From Molanna angustata (lineage: Eukaryota > Arthropoda > Insecta > Trichoptera > Molannidae), in assembly GCA_963576475.1 (NCBI GenBank), contig OY754990.1, positions 14,315,061 through 14,379,060 on the forward strand: a stretch of 64,000 nucleotides of DNA, in the 5' to 3' direction. Shown one piece after another: positions 9,869 through 20,244 of the stretch. A program made the position numbers and the translations under genes. Numbering within the stretch: the stretch's first letter is position 1; every line of letters starts with the position of its first letter. The notes under the pieces are model-generated. The model was not told where the DNA came from and searched no databases. It saw only the letters and a program-made list of their open reading frames with translations.

Positions 9869-10629
9869 TCTTATTAATAATATACCTCCTGTATGCATTT
9901 TTGTATTATTATAATGTTGCTTTTTAATTTTTGTATGTATAGTTGATAATGATTACATTTACCATTGAACGAGGGCTTATTTTTTTAGTAATATATATCG
10001 ATCGCTTACAAAAAAATGGCTAATTTCTTCGGGCTGGCTCTATGCTGATCAGGTTGTCCACCCTTAATATCTGACTTGAACTTTTATTTCCTGTATTTAA
10101 TTTTTTCTTTGTTTCATGTCTTATATTTAAGCTGACTTGTATTTCATTTATTTTACATTTTTATTTTTTGATTTCTTATAATTAATCTCAAACTTTACTT
10201 CATAATCTTCAGTAATCTTATTTTAAACATTTGAAAGTAACTTTTAACCTCTGTGCACCTTATATATTGTGAATCCTCTATGTATCAATAGTTTGTGTTA
10301 CCGATTGTATAAAAGTAACAGCCCCAGAACAGGTTTAGCCTAGTAGGGCGTTACATAATTAACCAAAATAAGGACCAAATGTTTTGTGTATTAACAACAA
10401 TAAATAAATAAATACTAATCATAAAAATACTATTTATGTAAAAGTACTTATTTGTAATGAAATTCATCTATCACAATATTTTTTGTTTTATATCCAGGCA
10501 TAATTTCAATTTGTATGAAAAAAATAAAATTTATTAAAAATAAATAATTTCAACAATACCTATATCTTTCTTTCCAATGCCCTCATAAAATAAAAAAATA
10601 TAAAATTATCAATATATTGGTAGGTGTAT
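9869..10629 (+). other. AT-rich DNA with a LINE 3'-UTR tail
   Basis: No ORF. At about 10230-10415 the sequence (CAGGTTTAGCCTAGTAGG, then an (AATA)n tail) resembles, on the plus strand, the 3' UTR of the minus-strand LINE at 58-61 kb (CAGGCATAGCCTAGTAGAG). I read it as a 5'-truncated LINE tail of a related family. Confidence 0.45.
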
Positions 10630-10905
10630 ATTAGATCGGTCTAGGACACTTGGCTGCGGGCACTTGGGTGCGGGACACTTGGGTGCGGGACACTTGGCTG
10701 CGAGACACTTGGCTGCGGCGGACATTTGGCTGCGGGACACTTGGGTGCGACGGACACTTGGGTGCGAGCCCACTTGGTTGCGAGTCCATTTGGTCGCGAC
10801 GGACACTTGGGTGTGAGCCCACTTGGTCGCGAATTCAAAAATATTTTTTTTCTGCCTAGGGCTGAAGTTTTTCGTGCTGATTTTTGTAATGCTCTTTATC
10901 ATATA
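10630..10905 (+). repeat. Mobile minisatellite-bearing element, copy 1
   Basis: Twelve tandem variants of a 15-18 bp unit (consensus ACACTTGGGTGCGGG), about 10641-10833, followed by about 70 bp of unique sequence. An inverted copy at 19085-19372 has the variants in the same order and the same unique flank, so the whole block moved as a unit. The translations are artefacts of the repeat. Confidence 0.85.
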
Positions 10906-10984
10906 AGTTGTTGATATACAAGTGGGTACCTATATACAGACATTAAAAATATAAAAAAATATATTTATTTTATTTATTTATTAA

Positions 10985-11055
10985 ATCTTCTTGAAATTAT
11001 AATTATTACACTGGCGGGCTTATTGCCTAGTGGCAATTTCTTCCAATTTGTACTT
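10985..11055 (-). mobile_element. SINE 3' tail fragment
   Basis: The minus strand reads TTGGAAGAAATTGCCACTAG and then a GGCAATAA/CTCGCCA-like end, matching the tail of the SINE at 11289-11503. The tRNA-like head is missing (5' truncation). Confidence 0.65.
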
Positions 11056-11139
11056 ATGTTTGAAATTGTAAAGTAAAAACAAGGTTATTAAGCCAAATTA
11101 TTTTTTACACTATAAAAATATGAGAATTTTTCATACACA

Positions 11140-11639
11140 CTAGTTGCATGTAACACATGAGATCCAACTGTCGATAGCGATAGTATGTATAGTTGAAGAA
11201 TAAGTAAGTACCAAACTATAAACCAATAAATCGAAATTATTGAATTTTTTTAAGATATTTTGTTTTCTACACAAAACATGTAGGTATGTATGCCGACCGC
11301 CGTGGCACTGTTGGTAAGCCGTTCGGTTTCTGTGCGGGCGTCCTGGGTTCGATTCCCAGTAGAGGAGAAATATATTTAAATTAATTTCTCACGCAAATAT
11401 TGCTTCTCTGGGCTGGAAACACTGGTTAGTTGGAAGAAATTGCCATACGGCAATAAACTCGCCACTTGCGCATGGTGCAAGGAAGTGTTTATTATTATTG
11501 TGTATGTCAAGATAGGATAGTATGGAGGTTAGTCCCTTTTTTCCTACCCGGAAGATGAAAACAGCATGATGGTATGTATGTATGTTTAGAGATTAAGTAT
11601 CAAACTATTAAGTCTTCTTACATATTGTGTATAGGCGAC
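11140..11639 (-). mobile_element. Dispersed repeat, copy D (inverted, split by a SINE)
   Basis: Starts at CTAG (11140-11143) with the 3' hairpin and CCAACTGTCGAT, and on the minus strand runs back to sequence matching 9600-9660 of copy A2. It holds only about the 3' 290 bp of the family. A SINE interrupts it at 11289-11503. The same CCTATCTTGACATAC core is present. Confidence 0.75.
11289..11503 (+). mobile_element. tRNA-derived SINE inserted in copy D
   Basis: A tRNA-like head with A-box (TGGCACTGTTGG) and B-box (GGGTTCGATTCC) is followed by an unrelated body and a (TTA)n tail. The host repeat has GTATGT on both sides, consistent with a short target duplication. The boxes would be an internal RNA polymerase III promoter. 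The head does not close a tRNA acceptor stem, so it is not a tRNA gene. Confidence 0.8.
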
Positions 11640-14194
11640 AAAACAAAAAATATAACGAATTAGAAAGATAACTTATCTAGTTAAACATCAATTCATACAT
11701 ACCATCACGCCGTATCCCTAATTTATGTGATCTAAACAGTTTTTACTCTCTACACTATGGAATAGTGGAGTCATGATTTCACAATTTTTAAGTGTAATTT
11801 TTTTCCATCAATTTCTCAACGAGTATCATGTAGAGAGTGCACACTGTGAGTTTCGTCGTGATGTGTTTGTATGTATGGCGTATGGCGTTCGGCGTAAGGA
11901 ATTATTTTAATGTATCCTCTCTACAGCCCAAACTAAGTCCGATCGACTTCATATTTACATCATATGTGTATAGTGGATAGACCAAGAGCTGATTAGTTTT
12001 CCATAGATATCCGTTAATTTCTTCTCTATGATTTCATCTGTCGAAATTTTCAAAATGCTCTCACGTTATGGAAATTCGATTTTTTGTAAACTGATAAAAT
12101 TTCGATAAAACAAAAATACACTCATTAAAAATGCGTTCAAGCACTGTCAAAATTTAAAGAAAAAATCTATGGTTTGCCATATCAATGTGAAACAAATTTC
12201 ATATTTGTATGAAAAATGTATATAACAGAAGTAAAATAGCTTCTGTAAGGGAAAATTGAGTGATCAACTTCATATTGATATTGTATGTGTCTCTATAGAC
12301 GAGTGTATTTTTTACCCTCCACTTCAATCTTCCTCAAGGGGTAGGCAGTGAGAACCGAACACCGCATTCTTCTATCTTGACACATACATCGCCTCATCAA
12401 CATTGATACACTGTTTCATACATGCTCATCTTGCAAGTAATGCAATTTTACTTAAAATTTCTCAACAGGTATCATGTATATGTATATACATACTATGAGT
12501 TTCGTGACAATGTTTTTGTGTGCATGGTGTATTGTGAAATTTTATATTTGTTTAAGAATCTAATAGAAAAATACTTCATAAAAATGCATTTAGAGATTGT
12601 CAAAATTTCAAGAAGAAAAAATGAACGCTTGCTATGGTGTGGAAAGTTTAGTGTTGGCCACAACCCACTCGTTTCTTTTACATGTTACATAAGGAGACTG
12701 AAGTTTGAAACGTTCGCGTTCAACGATTTTGGTCACAAGAGAAGTGGTACCTACAAGTCGAAAAAAATATATGAGAAGTTATCACAAAAGATCAGATAAA
12801 CATAATTTTTGTAAGTAAACTATAGATAATAAACTATAGTTAAACATAAGAAAAAATTCTAAACATAAAAAAACTTTGTATGGAGAAATTTATAATTAAT
12901 GTATCGCCTAAACTAGACGTCGCATTAGAATACTTAAAACACAATTTAACAATAAATAGAATGTAATTTAAAAAAATCGGTAAATAACTGTTGTGATATT
13001 AAAACTAAAAAATATCATTAAGTATGGAGAAAATAAAAATTGATATAACACCTAAACTAGACGTCGCTTTAGAATACTGAAAACATCACTGCACACACAG
13101 TTAAAACAGTACAGTTAAATAATAAATAGAATAAAAAAATAAAAAATAGTTTCCCGTAAAGAACATTCTTTAAATATGTTGTTGTCAATCAAAACATTTA
13201 GACACTTAAAACGAATAAAAATCCACTTCGAAACATTCATTTTCAAAATACTTTAGTTCATAATAAATTTCAATCAAATTACCAAGATCAGTTTTCTGTA
13301 AAAGTAAAAATCATTATTGTCATTATGTTAATTTACAGAGGAAAAAAAAAGTAAGTTATTACAGCTAAAAAGTAAATAGAGGAACCACCGATTTCTTAAA
13401 GATCCTGTATTCCTGAAATAATTGAAGACTCGAATAAATGAACATGTGATGTAAGATACTAATGCAGGACTCAGCGAACTTTGCTGCAAATATATTATAA
13501 TCATTCATAACATATCTACTTTCTTATATATGTAAAAAATATTACATATAAAGGCTATTGGTATAACTTATATAACTTGAAATAATTACATATAACTTGA
13601 CCTTGGAGATTGAAATGCGATAAGTTATAACAGCAAAGATGAAAGTAGATTATTGAAACCAATAGGTATAAATAATTTATATTATAAACCGCAAATGTGG
13701 GGTTTTTCCAACACTTACCCTTCAATTGTTTGTTTACCCTTCTTTTGTATGTAGGTATAAAGAATATTTTTATTACCGGCCCATTTCTTTGTTTGGGATA
13801 CTTGCATATTAGATGTTTGTAGCAGGTAGGAGTCATCACTCCTGCTGTATTAATATATTTTAGTAAAGCTAATAGTGTGACCACAATATTTCAAAGATTT
13901 TTTTTATTTTTTTTAGTTTTGGAAAGTTTTATTAAATGTTCTTACGGCGGTGTGATAGGGATATTACCCACTGATACCGCTACCGGCGGTCAGCAAAAGT
14001 GGCGTTTAAATTTACTCTTTATTCGCCAGTCGCGTTTCAATGATTTAATTCTTATTTTATTTAATTCGGTTTATAATATACATTTTTTACAGTACATTGG
14101 TTTTCTCGATATCACACTTATTTCTAATTCACTAGATGCATGTAACCAGGTCCGGATTAAAAGGGGGGGGGGGGTATGTCTCCAATCAATATAC
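11640..14194. other. AT-rich DNA with old repeats, no gene seen
   Basis: About 12310-12390 on the minus strand resembles the 3' end of the LINE fragment at 17569-18016 (GTTCGGTTCTCACTGCCTACCCC). Positions 11815-11900 and 12460-12545 are diverged direct repeats (ATCATGTA, TGAGTTTCGT). The stretches 12890-13000 and 13030-13140 share CCTAAACTAGACGTCGC. A 125-codon frame at 12422-12799 and a 109-codon minus frame at 13555-13884 match no family I recognise and have the composition of chance frames. Confidence 0.45.
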
Positions 14195-14397
14195 TTTTTT
14201 TTTTTAATAAAAAAATGAATATGTCCTTGTTAAACAAGTACATATACATCTTCCTACGTTCCCTAAACTTAGCATAAATGCTTGTCCTATAGGTGAACGA
14301 GATCGGTCGAGGCAGGATTCGAACTCGCGACCAATGGATTACTAACCCAGCGCGCTAACCGCTCTGCCATCCACCCATCCGGGGTGAATGGCAGAGC
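14195..14397 (-). mobile_element. tRNA-derived SINE (Thr-like head), copy 1
   Basis: On the minus strand a tRNA-like head (GGCAGAGCGGTTAGCGCG, B-box GAGTTCGAATCC) is followed by a body ending in GGACATATTCAT and an A-rich tail. The anticodon loop reads TTAGTAA, so the anticodon would be AGT (Thr). A second copy at 58093-58291 shares head, body and tail. At its 5' end an extra segment forms a near-perfect inverted repeat with the head (14361-14376 against 14381-14397). Confidence 0.85.
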
Positions 14398-14579
14398 CAT
14401 ACATAAGTATAAATATCACAACTATCTGTATCTTTGCTGTAAACTGTTTATAATGATAGTTAAGGAACATTTATCGAAAATTTCCATACATTTTATCTTA
14501 GTTCTCTAGCTTTATAAGAAATGTATAACAAATTTGATCATGGCTACACATAGCTAGTGATATAAATCCTCACATAGAT

Positions 14580-14650
14580 TTTTTGAAAATCCAGAGGTCC
14601 TTGTCCCGCCTGGATTCGAACCGTCAACCTCACGCATGTGTGGCGACGAC
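14580..14650 (-). mobile_element. tRNA-like SINE head remnant
   Basis: The minus strand contains GACGGTTCGAATCCAGGCGG, a B-box, preceded by a poor A-box region. This looks like the head of a third, diverged SINE; the body downstream (to about 14440) is not matched elsewhere in the window. Confidence 0.5.
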
Positions 14651-14656
14651 CTTACT

Positions 14657-14845
14657 TTTTTTTTATTTAAGTAAATATTATTTACACACTTACATAATAT
14701 AACATACATAAAAGAGGGTTTCAAAAATGACTTAAAATTAATTCTAGAATTTTTTTCATGTTTTTTTTATTTAAGTAGGTAAATATTATTTACTTATAAC
14801 ATAAAAGTGAATCTCAAAAATAACTAAAAAATAGCTTTCTATAAA
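14657..14845. repeat. Direct repeat, about 104 bp period, 2 copies
   Basis: TTTTTTTTATTTAAGTA and TAAATATTATTTAC recur in the same order about 104 bp apart (14658 and 14762), each followed by ATAACATA/AAAAG sequence. The DNA after it, to about 15470, is AT-rich with nothing recognisable. Confidence 0.65.
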
Positions 14846-15474
14846 ATGGACATACTATAATCCATTGTGTCCGCTATATTTTTTCGTAAATTAAAATTTT
14901 CTCGCTACGCGACACTATTTAATTTCATTTGAAAAAATACATAAACTACAAAAAAAATTATATAATGTATATTTGAAGATTAAGTATCAAACTAAAAAAT
15001 TAATTGAATGAAGCAAAAAAAATAATGTCCGGATAGTATAGTGTGGCGTTTAGTTCTTTCTGCTTACCATTTCTGCAATTATTTGAAAACTTTACATAGT
15101 ACTTTTCCAAATTCTGTATATGTAGGTATATATTTCTAAGTGATATTTCAACCGACTTTAGTCCATTGATATTTTACATTGTATATAGTTAGTTATACAT
15201 TCCTGTCACTCATATTTTTTGTCCTACACATGCATTCCAGACTTTCGCTACAATGTTTCAAAAAATATGTTCAAAAATAATTATTAAATTTTATAAACAA
15301 GCACAATAATATCGTGGTCACCATATAAGAAGGAATGGCCCGGTTAGTTATCTTTTAGACGAAAGAAATGTTTTGAAGAGATAAAAAGGACTGCCTCGAC
15401 TTACCTTTTTGTAGGTAAACACACTAATTCTATTTTAAATTATTTGTGTAGGTACCAGGCCCAGATTTTTTATT

Positions 15475-16180
15475 GTTATCTGCTCTAGTTTTAATATTTT
15501 AACACATAGAATCGAACAATAATAATTGTAATCTTTATAGCATGTTAATAATTTTATGAATATCCTTATTAACTTTAGTAATTAGTGGTTTGTGATTAGT
15601 ATTAATTGTAACTTTATGGCAATAAATATATCGATGTAATTTGTTTTCACTAAAAACAATCGCTAGCATTTCTTTTTCCACCACGGAATAATTCTGCTCT
15701 GCAGAAGTTAAGCTTATTGAAGCAAATGCAATCGGTTGATTTTCCTACATTAAACAACAACCTAATCCGTTTTTACTTGAATCGCATTGTATTACTATTT
15801 CCTTATTAATATCAAAAATCTTTAATGTCGGAGCTGATGCAAGTTTACATTTTAAATTTTAAAAGGCAGTTTGTTAGTCTATGTTCCATTGCACTTGACA
15901 ACCCTTCTTTAACAATTTTCTTAAATTTTTTTACTCTCCAGAGAGAGGTGGAATGAATTTATTAAAAAAAATACCATGCCGAGGAATCTTTGCAATTGTT
16001 TAACATGTTTAGGCTCATTAATTGCCTTAATTTTGTTTGGATAAGGTTGGACACCGTCCTCTGAAAAAATGCAGACAACTCTTCTGTGATAAGAAAAATT
16101 TTTACCTCGTTTTGTTTGTATTGAAGTTTGTCCGCATTAAATTTAACATTATTTATTTTAGCTCTTTCCATAACCTTTGT
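15475..16180 (-). pseudogene. Decayed Ty3/gypsy RT-RNase H fragment
   Basis: No long ORF remains, but on the minus strand short frames in sequence spell an RT connection (KVMERAKINNVKFNADKLQY; RFLGMV), then RNase H pieces (IQCDSSKNGLGCCL, AEQNYSVVEKEMLAIVF, TNHKPLI). This is the usual order in Ty3/gypsy elements, similar in type to the fragment at 34.8-35.6 kb. Several frameshifts and stops break it, and the usual DHKPL is NHKPL. Its 5' side abuts the first base of dispersed repeat copy B. Confidence 0.75.
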
Positions 16181-17174
16181 CCAACTGTCGATTCGTTCAA
16201 GAGAATGAAATTCTTTTGAAGGAAGAGACAATTCAAATCCAAAACGCGTGTATGAAGGAATTGTATGCAGGGTCTACTTTTTTCACGGCTTTTCCAACTT
16301 TGAAATCAAAAAACACCAATTTAAAGGCTTCGCAGCATATATGTTCCATATAGTAATTTACTCAGAATTCGGAGTAGAACATTTTGTGTGTCTGTGTGTC
16401 CCCCCCCTTATAACTTTTGATCCGCTCAATTTACAGAGCCCAAAATATCAGAATATATAAACAGTTATTTGTCTACAAAACTTTTATAATCAGAATTTTG
16501 ATATTTTGTTTCAGTCAGGGGTTATCAACTTCAAGAATATTTTGTTTATTTTTCCATATATCTCAGAAACCATAAAAGCTCTCGCTGAAAATTTGTATAA
16601 ACATAGACAAATACAAAATCTCAAACAAGTTTTTCAAAAAAATTCCAGGGTTTCTCAAACATTTTTAATTCAGAATTTTTTTTTGTTTTTATTATAAATT
16701 TATGAGTTTAACTGCCTATATTTCCAAATATTTTTAAAATACTGAAAAAAGCCGAAACACCCCAACTAGATAATTTAATTTTCTATAAAAAATATGAATA
16801 TTGTAGAAGTAAATCTTTTTTTTTTTAACAATTTTTATAAAAATTGAATTTAGTGACGACATTGCTTCATACAATTTGTATGGAAGTCGCCTATACACAA
16901 TATCTAAGAAGTTTGACTTAATAGTTTGATACTTAAATCTCCAAACATACATACATACCATCATGCTGTTTTTATATTCTATGTAGAAAAAAGGACTGAC
17001 CTCCATACTGTCCTATCTGAACATACATACCTACATGTGTTGTATAGAAAATAAAATATCCTAAAATATTAAATAATTTGTATTTATGGGTTTATAGTGT
17101 TGGTACTTATTCTTCAACTATTCATACTATCGCTATCGACAGTTGGATCTCATGTGTTACATGCAACTACCTAG
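16181..17174 (+). mobile_element. Dispersed repeat, copy B (about 1 kb)
   Basis: Collinear with copy A2 from CCAACTGTCGAT to ATCGACAGTTGG and the CATGT-GTT-ACATG hairpin; the terminus reads ACTACCTAG, three bases longer than A2. The internal GT tract is short and followed by CCCCCCC. Inserted at the edge of a gypsy pol fragment. No ORF of its own. Confidence 0.78.
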
Positions 17175-17382
17175 TTAATAATTTGATAATGTTCTTACTC
17201 ATTATTTGCTGCGATTATTATGTCATCATATTAAGTTCAATTACACTCCGTCAATGTCTCCAAATATTCAGGTATTTTCTCTTTGGAAAATTTCAGGTTA
17301 AATAATTAAATTAAAATTCAAATACATTTTCTGCTATGCGCTGAACGAATCCCTAAAATTCAATAACAATCCCAAATAGATC

Positions 17383-17568
17383 ATTTTTGTAAATTATTGT
17401 GTGAGATAGCATTTTGTAAAATATTGTGTGAGTAGCATTTTTGTAAATTATTGTGTGAGATAGCATTTTGTAAAATATTGTGTGAGTAGCATTTTTGTAA
17501 ATTATTGTGTGAGATAGAATTTTGTAAAATATTGTGTGAGTAGCATTTTTGTAAATTATTGTGTGAGA
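17383..17568. repeat. Tandem repeat, 54 bp unit, about 3.4 copies
   Basis: Each 54-bp unit consists of two similar halves (TTTGTAAATTATTGTGTGAG and TTTGTAAAATATTGTGTGAG). A LINE fragment is inserted at its right end and duplicates ATTGTGTGAGA. Confidence 0.88.
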
Positions 17569-18016
17569 AGACGCATGAAAGTAGAAATTAACGCGGTTGA
17601 AATGAGGTCACTAAGACGAATGTGTGGTAAAACCATGTATGATAGAATAAGAAATGAGGATATTAGACGAGAATGTATGATTGAAAGAAATATCGTAAGT
17701 AAGTTGAAAATAAATGCCCTAAGGTGGTTCGGCCAATAGATAGAATGAGTGATGTCCGTCTGACAAAAAAAGTATACAAGGCTGATAAAAGAGGAACGAA
17801 CAGTAGAGGTCAGCCAAGAAAAAGTTGGCACGATCACATAAATGGGATTTTGAAAGATGGTGATGTAAGAAGTAAGAATAATAGAAGAGCGTGTATGAGA
17901 CGATGTATGGACGTGAATGAAGCGAGTAATGTATGTCAAGAGAGAGGAGTCTGGCATTCGGTTCTCTCTGCCTACCCCAAATATGGAAATGGCGTGATGG
18001 TATGGTATGGTATGGT
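17569..18016 (+). pseudogene. 5'-truncated LINE: ORF2 C-terminus and tail
   Basis: Broken frames encode the C-terminal part of a LINE ORF2: RSLRRMCGKTMYDRIRNE, LKINALRWFGQ, SRGQPRKSWHDHINGILK, RRACMRRCMDVNEA. A frameshift lies near 17735. The element ends in (TATGG)n and is flanked by an 11-bp target duplication ATTGTGTGAGA (17558-17568 and 18017-18027), so both ends are defined and it is a standard 5'-truncated retroposition. No RT domain is present. Confidence 0.85.
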
Positions 18017-18027
18017 ATTGTGTGAGA

Positions 18028-19084
18028 TTTTTATTTATTTATTTATTTATGTTAAAGTTGGACAAAAAACAGCGTTAAGTCATAGTACAATACAATAGTA
18101 ACATCAAGTATTAAGGCCTATTACATTTTGTCGTTATGATTGACATAAAATAATACAAGTTTGCAAAAAATAAAAAAAATATGAGATATTAAATAAATAA
18201 ATAAATTTTAATTTTTAAACCTTCTTGTGTGTGCGCTGAACAAACCCACTAAGTATCAATTCAATAACAACTTTTTTTTCAATTTTTTATTTTTGTAAGT
18301 TATCGAATAAATAAATAAAAAAATTATAGTGCGCAAACCTTCTACGGTATGAGCTGAACAAATTCCCAAAATTTCATCGCAATCGGATGGTTGATTGGAA
18401 CAAATATACGTCCATACATTTTTATAAATATAGAGATTTTATAATTTTCGGTGACATTCAGAAGAAAACTTTCCACGCTTATATCTAATAAACTAGCTTT
18501 TTTTGTTTTTTTTTGTCTAGCTATGATGTTTATCTTTTTTATCTGTTTGTTCTTAGTTGTATCTTTTATAGTAATGCTTTCCTTTTTGTTTTCTTTTGTT
18601 AATATCTTCCACAATTTTTCTATGTTGTGATCTTAGTTTCTGTGATGTATGAATTTAGTGGTAGGTACCTAAAACATAATTTAATTATAGTGGTACCTAC
18701 ATAAAAATATTGTGTGTTCCAATTTTAGATTAGTATGATTTTGAATATGGGTATTGTCTTTTGTTTTAAGAAAATTATGTGAGCTTCTGTCATAGAATAT
18801 TGTAAACTGTTAACCTTGATAGTAAAAAGATTGTTTTATAAATATATTTACTGAGAAGAACAAAACTGTATATTTTATAAAAATAATATACATTATAGTT
18901 TCTGTTGTATCTTTTTATTTTCATATAGATTCTTTTTTGATATTCCTTTTCTTATAGATTTGTAGGCCGATATTTAATGCAGGATGTGGCACTTGTAATT
19001 GGCTGACCAGTTTTGTAGTAGCTTGCCCTTATTTGATGAAACAACGATGTATAGTTAACTTTTTAGCTGTAAGTGGTTCTTTAA
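18028..19084. other. AT-rich DNA, no gene seen
   Basis: Starts with (TTTA)n. Short related fragments containing GCTGAACAAA/GAATCCC occur at 17331-17375, 18228-18275 and 18338-18400 and look like scraps of one LINE 3' UTR. The minus frame at 18342-18614 matches nothing I know. Confidence 0.45.
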
Positions 19085-19372
19085 ATAAAAATATATAAAT
19101 AAATATAAAGAGCATTACAAAAATCAGTACGAAATATTTCATTCCTAAGCAGAAAAAAATATATTTGATTTCGCGACCAAGTGGGCTCGCACCCAAGTGT
19201 CCGTCGCGACCAAATGGACTCGCAACCAAGTGGGCTCGCACCCAAGTGTCCGTCGCACCCAAGTGTCCCGCAGCCAAATGTCCCCCGCAGCCAAGTGTCT
19301 CGCAGCCAAGTGTCCCGCACACAAGTGTCCCGCACCCAAGTGGCCGCAGTCAAGTGTCCCATTCCGATATTA
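19085..19372 (-). repeat. Mobile minisatellite-bearing element, copy 2 (inverted)
   Basis: Reverse complement of the element at 10630-10905: twelve or so 15-18 bp units in the same variant order, with the same unique flank (TCTGCTTAGG, TGATTTTTGTAATGCTCTTT). Flanks outside differ between copies, which marks the element borders. Confidence 0.85.
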
Positions 19373-20244
19373 GATTTAGAAAAAACTTTCTACCTCAATC
19401 TACAGATGGTGTTAAAAACTTTGTCTTCATAGTTAGTATGTGAGTTTCCTTTCTATTAAAGTATATATATCTTTATTCTATGGTTTCCAGACGGTGGTGT
19501 TGACACATCATATGTGTTCTGTGCATCACGTAAAGACAGTTTATCTAGTATTCACACCAATTTAGTTTTTTTATTTTAATATTTTAGTTAATTTTTAATA
19601 TATAATGCATCTGGCTCACGCCAGTCGCAATTATTACTACAAACAAACCTTACCAACCTATTTTTACCAAACTTTTGTAGGTTAGGTTTAAAAAATCGGA
19701 GTACATCTTAGGATACCCAAAACATTACACTCACAATATTCAACATTACTGGTAGGTAGGTACCGAATACTAATTAATAATGAAGTTGAAAATCATTCGA
19801 ATGAAAATAATCGGTTAGTATGTTGCTAACTTCATGTAATTCGTTCAATCGATTGTTGTAATCGATTATAACAATCGAATGAATTTGAAACAATCGAAAT
19901 GTTTCGAATGATTTTGATAATCGATTGGATCGATAATTTTTATTCGCTTATTCTCATCACTACTTATTACAATCGAGTGCCTGATTCGTTATCGAATGTT
20001 GGATTTTATTATTTATTCGTTGGTAAAATCACAGAATAAAATGCATATCTTTCAAAACTTACTAATCATGTATAAACGATGAAGTTAATATTCAGTTATA
20101 TAATCATGGCCTGCGCTAATGAATGTTTACAGTGTCCTGTTTAATTGATACAAGAGTGGTTTACGTAAGATGTGTTGATTTTTTTATTTGAAATGTTCAT
20201 TCGTAATTTATTCAGCGACAATAAACATGATGGGTTTTTTCACT
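19373..20244. other. AT-rich DNA with ATCGAT-rich dyads
   Basis: Non-coding. A cluster of ATCGATT/AATCGAT motifs at 19785-19965 includes a perfect 13-bp inverted repeat, AAAATCATTCGAA at 19789-19801 and its complement at 19903-19915. It could be a small MITE remnant. The rest shows nothing recognisable. Confidence 0.5.

Noticed and set aside
10609..10902. Cys/Pro/Lys-repeat peptide ORFs on both strands
   Set aside because: They follow from the 15-bp minisatellite; several frames are open at once.
12422..12799. 125-codon ORF
   Set aside because: AT-rich composition, no recognisable motif, and it overlaps a diverged repeat.
14290..14397. tRNA gene (Thr, anticodon AGT)
   Set aside because: It has A- and B-boxes and a plausible anticodon loop, but the acceptor stem is incomplete and the same head-body-tail unit recurs at 58 kb, so it is a SINE.
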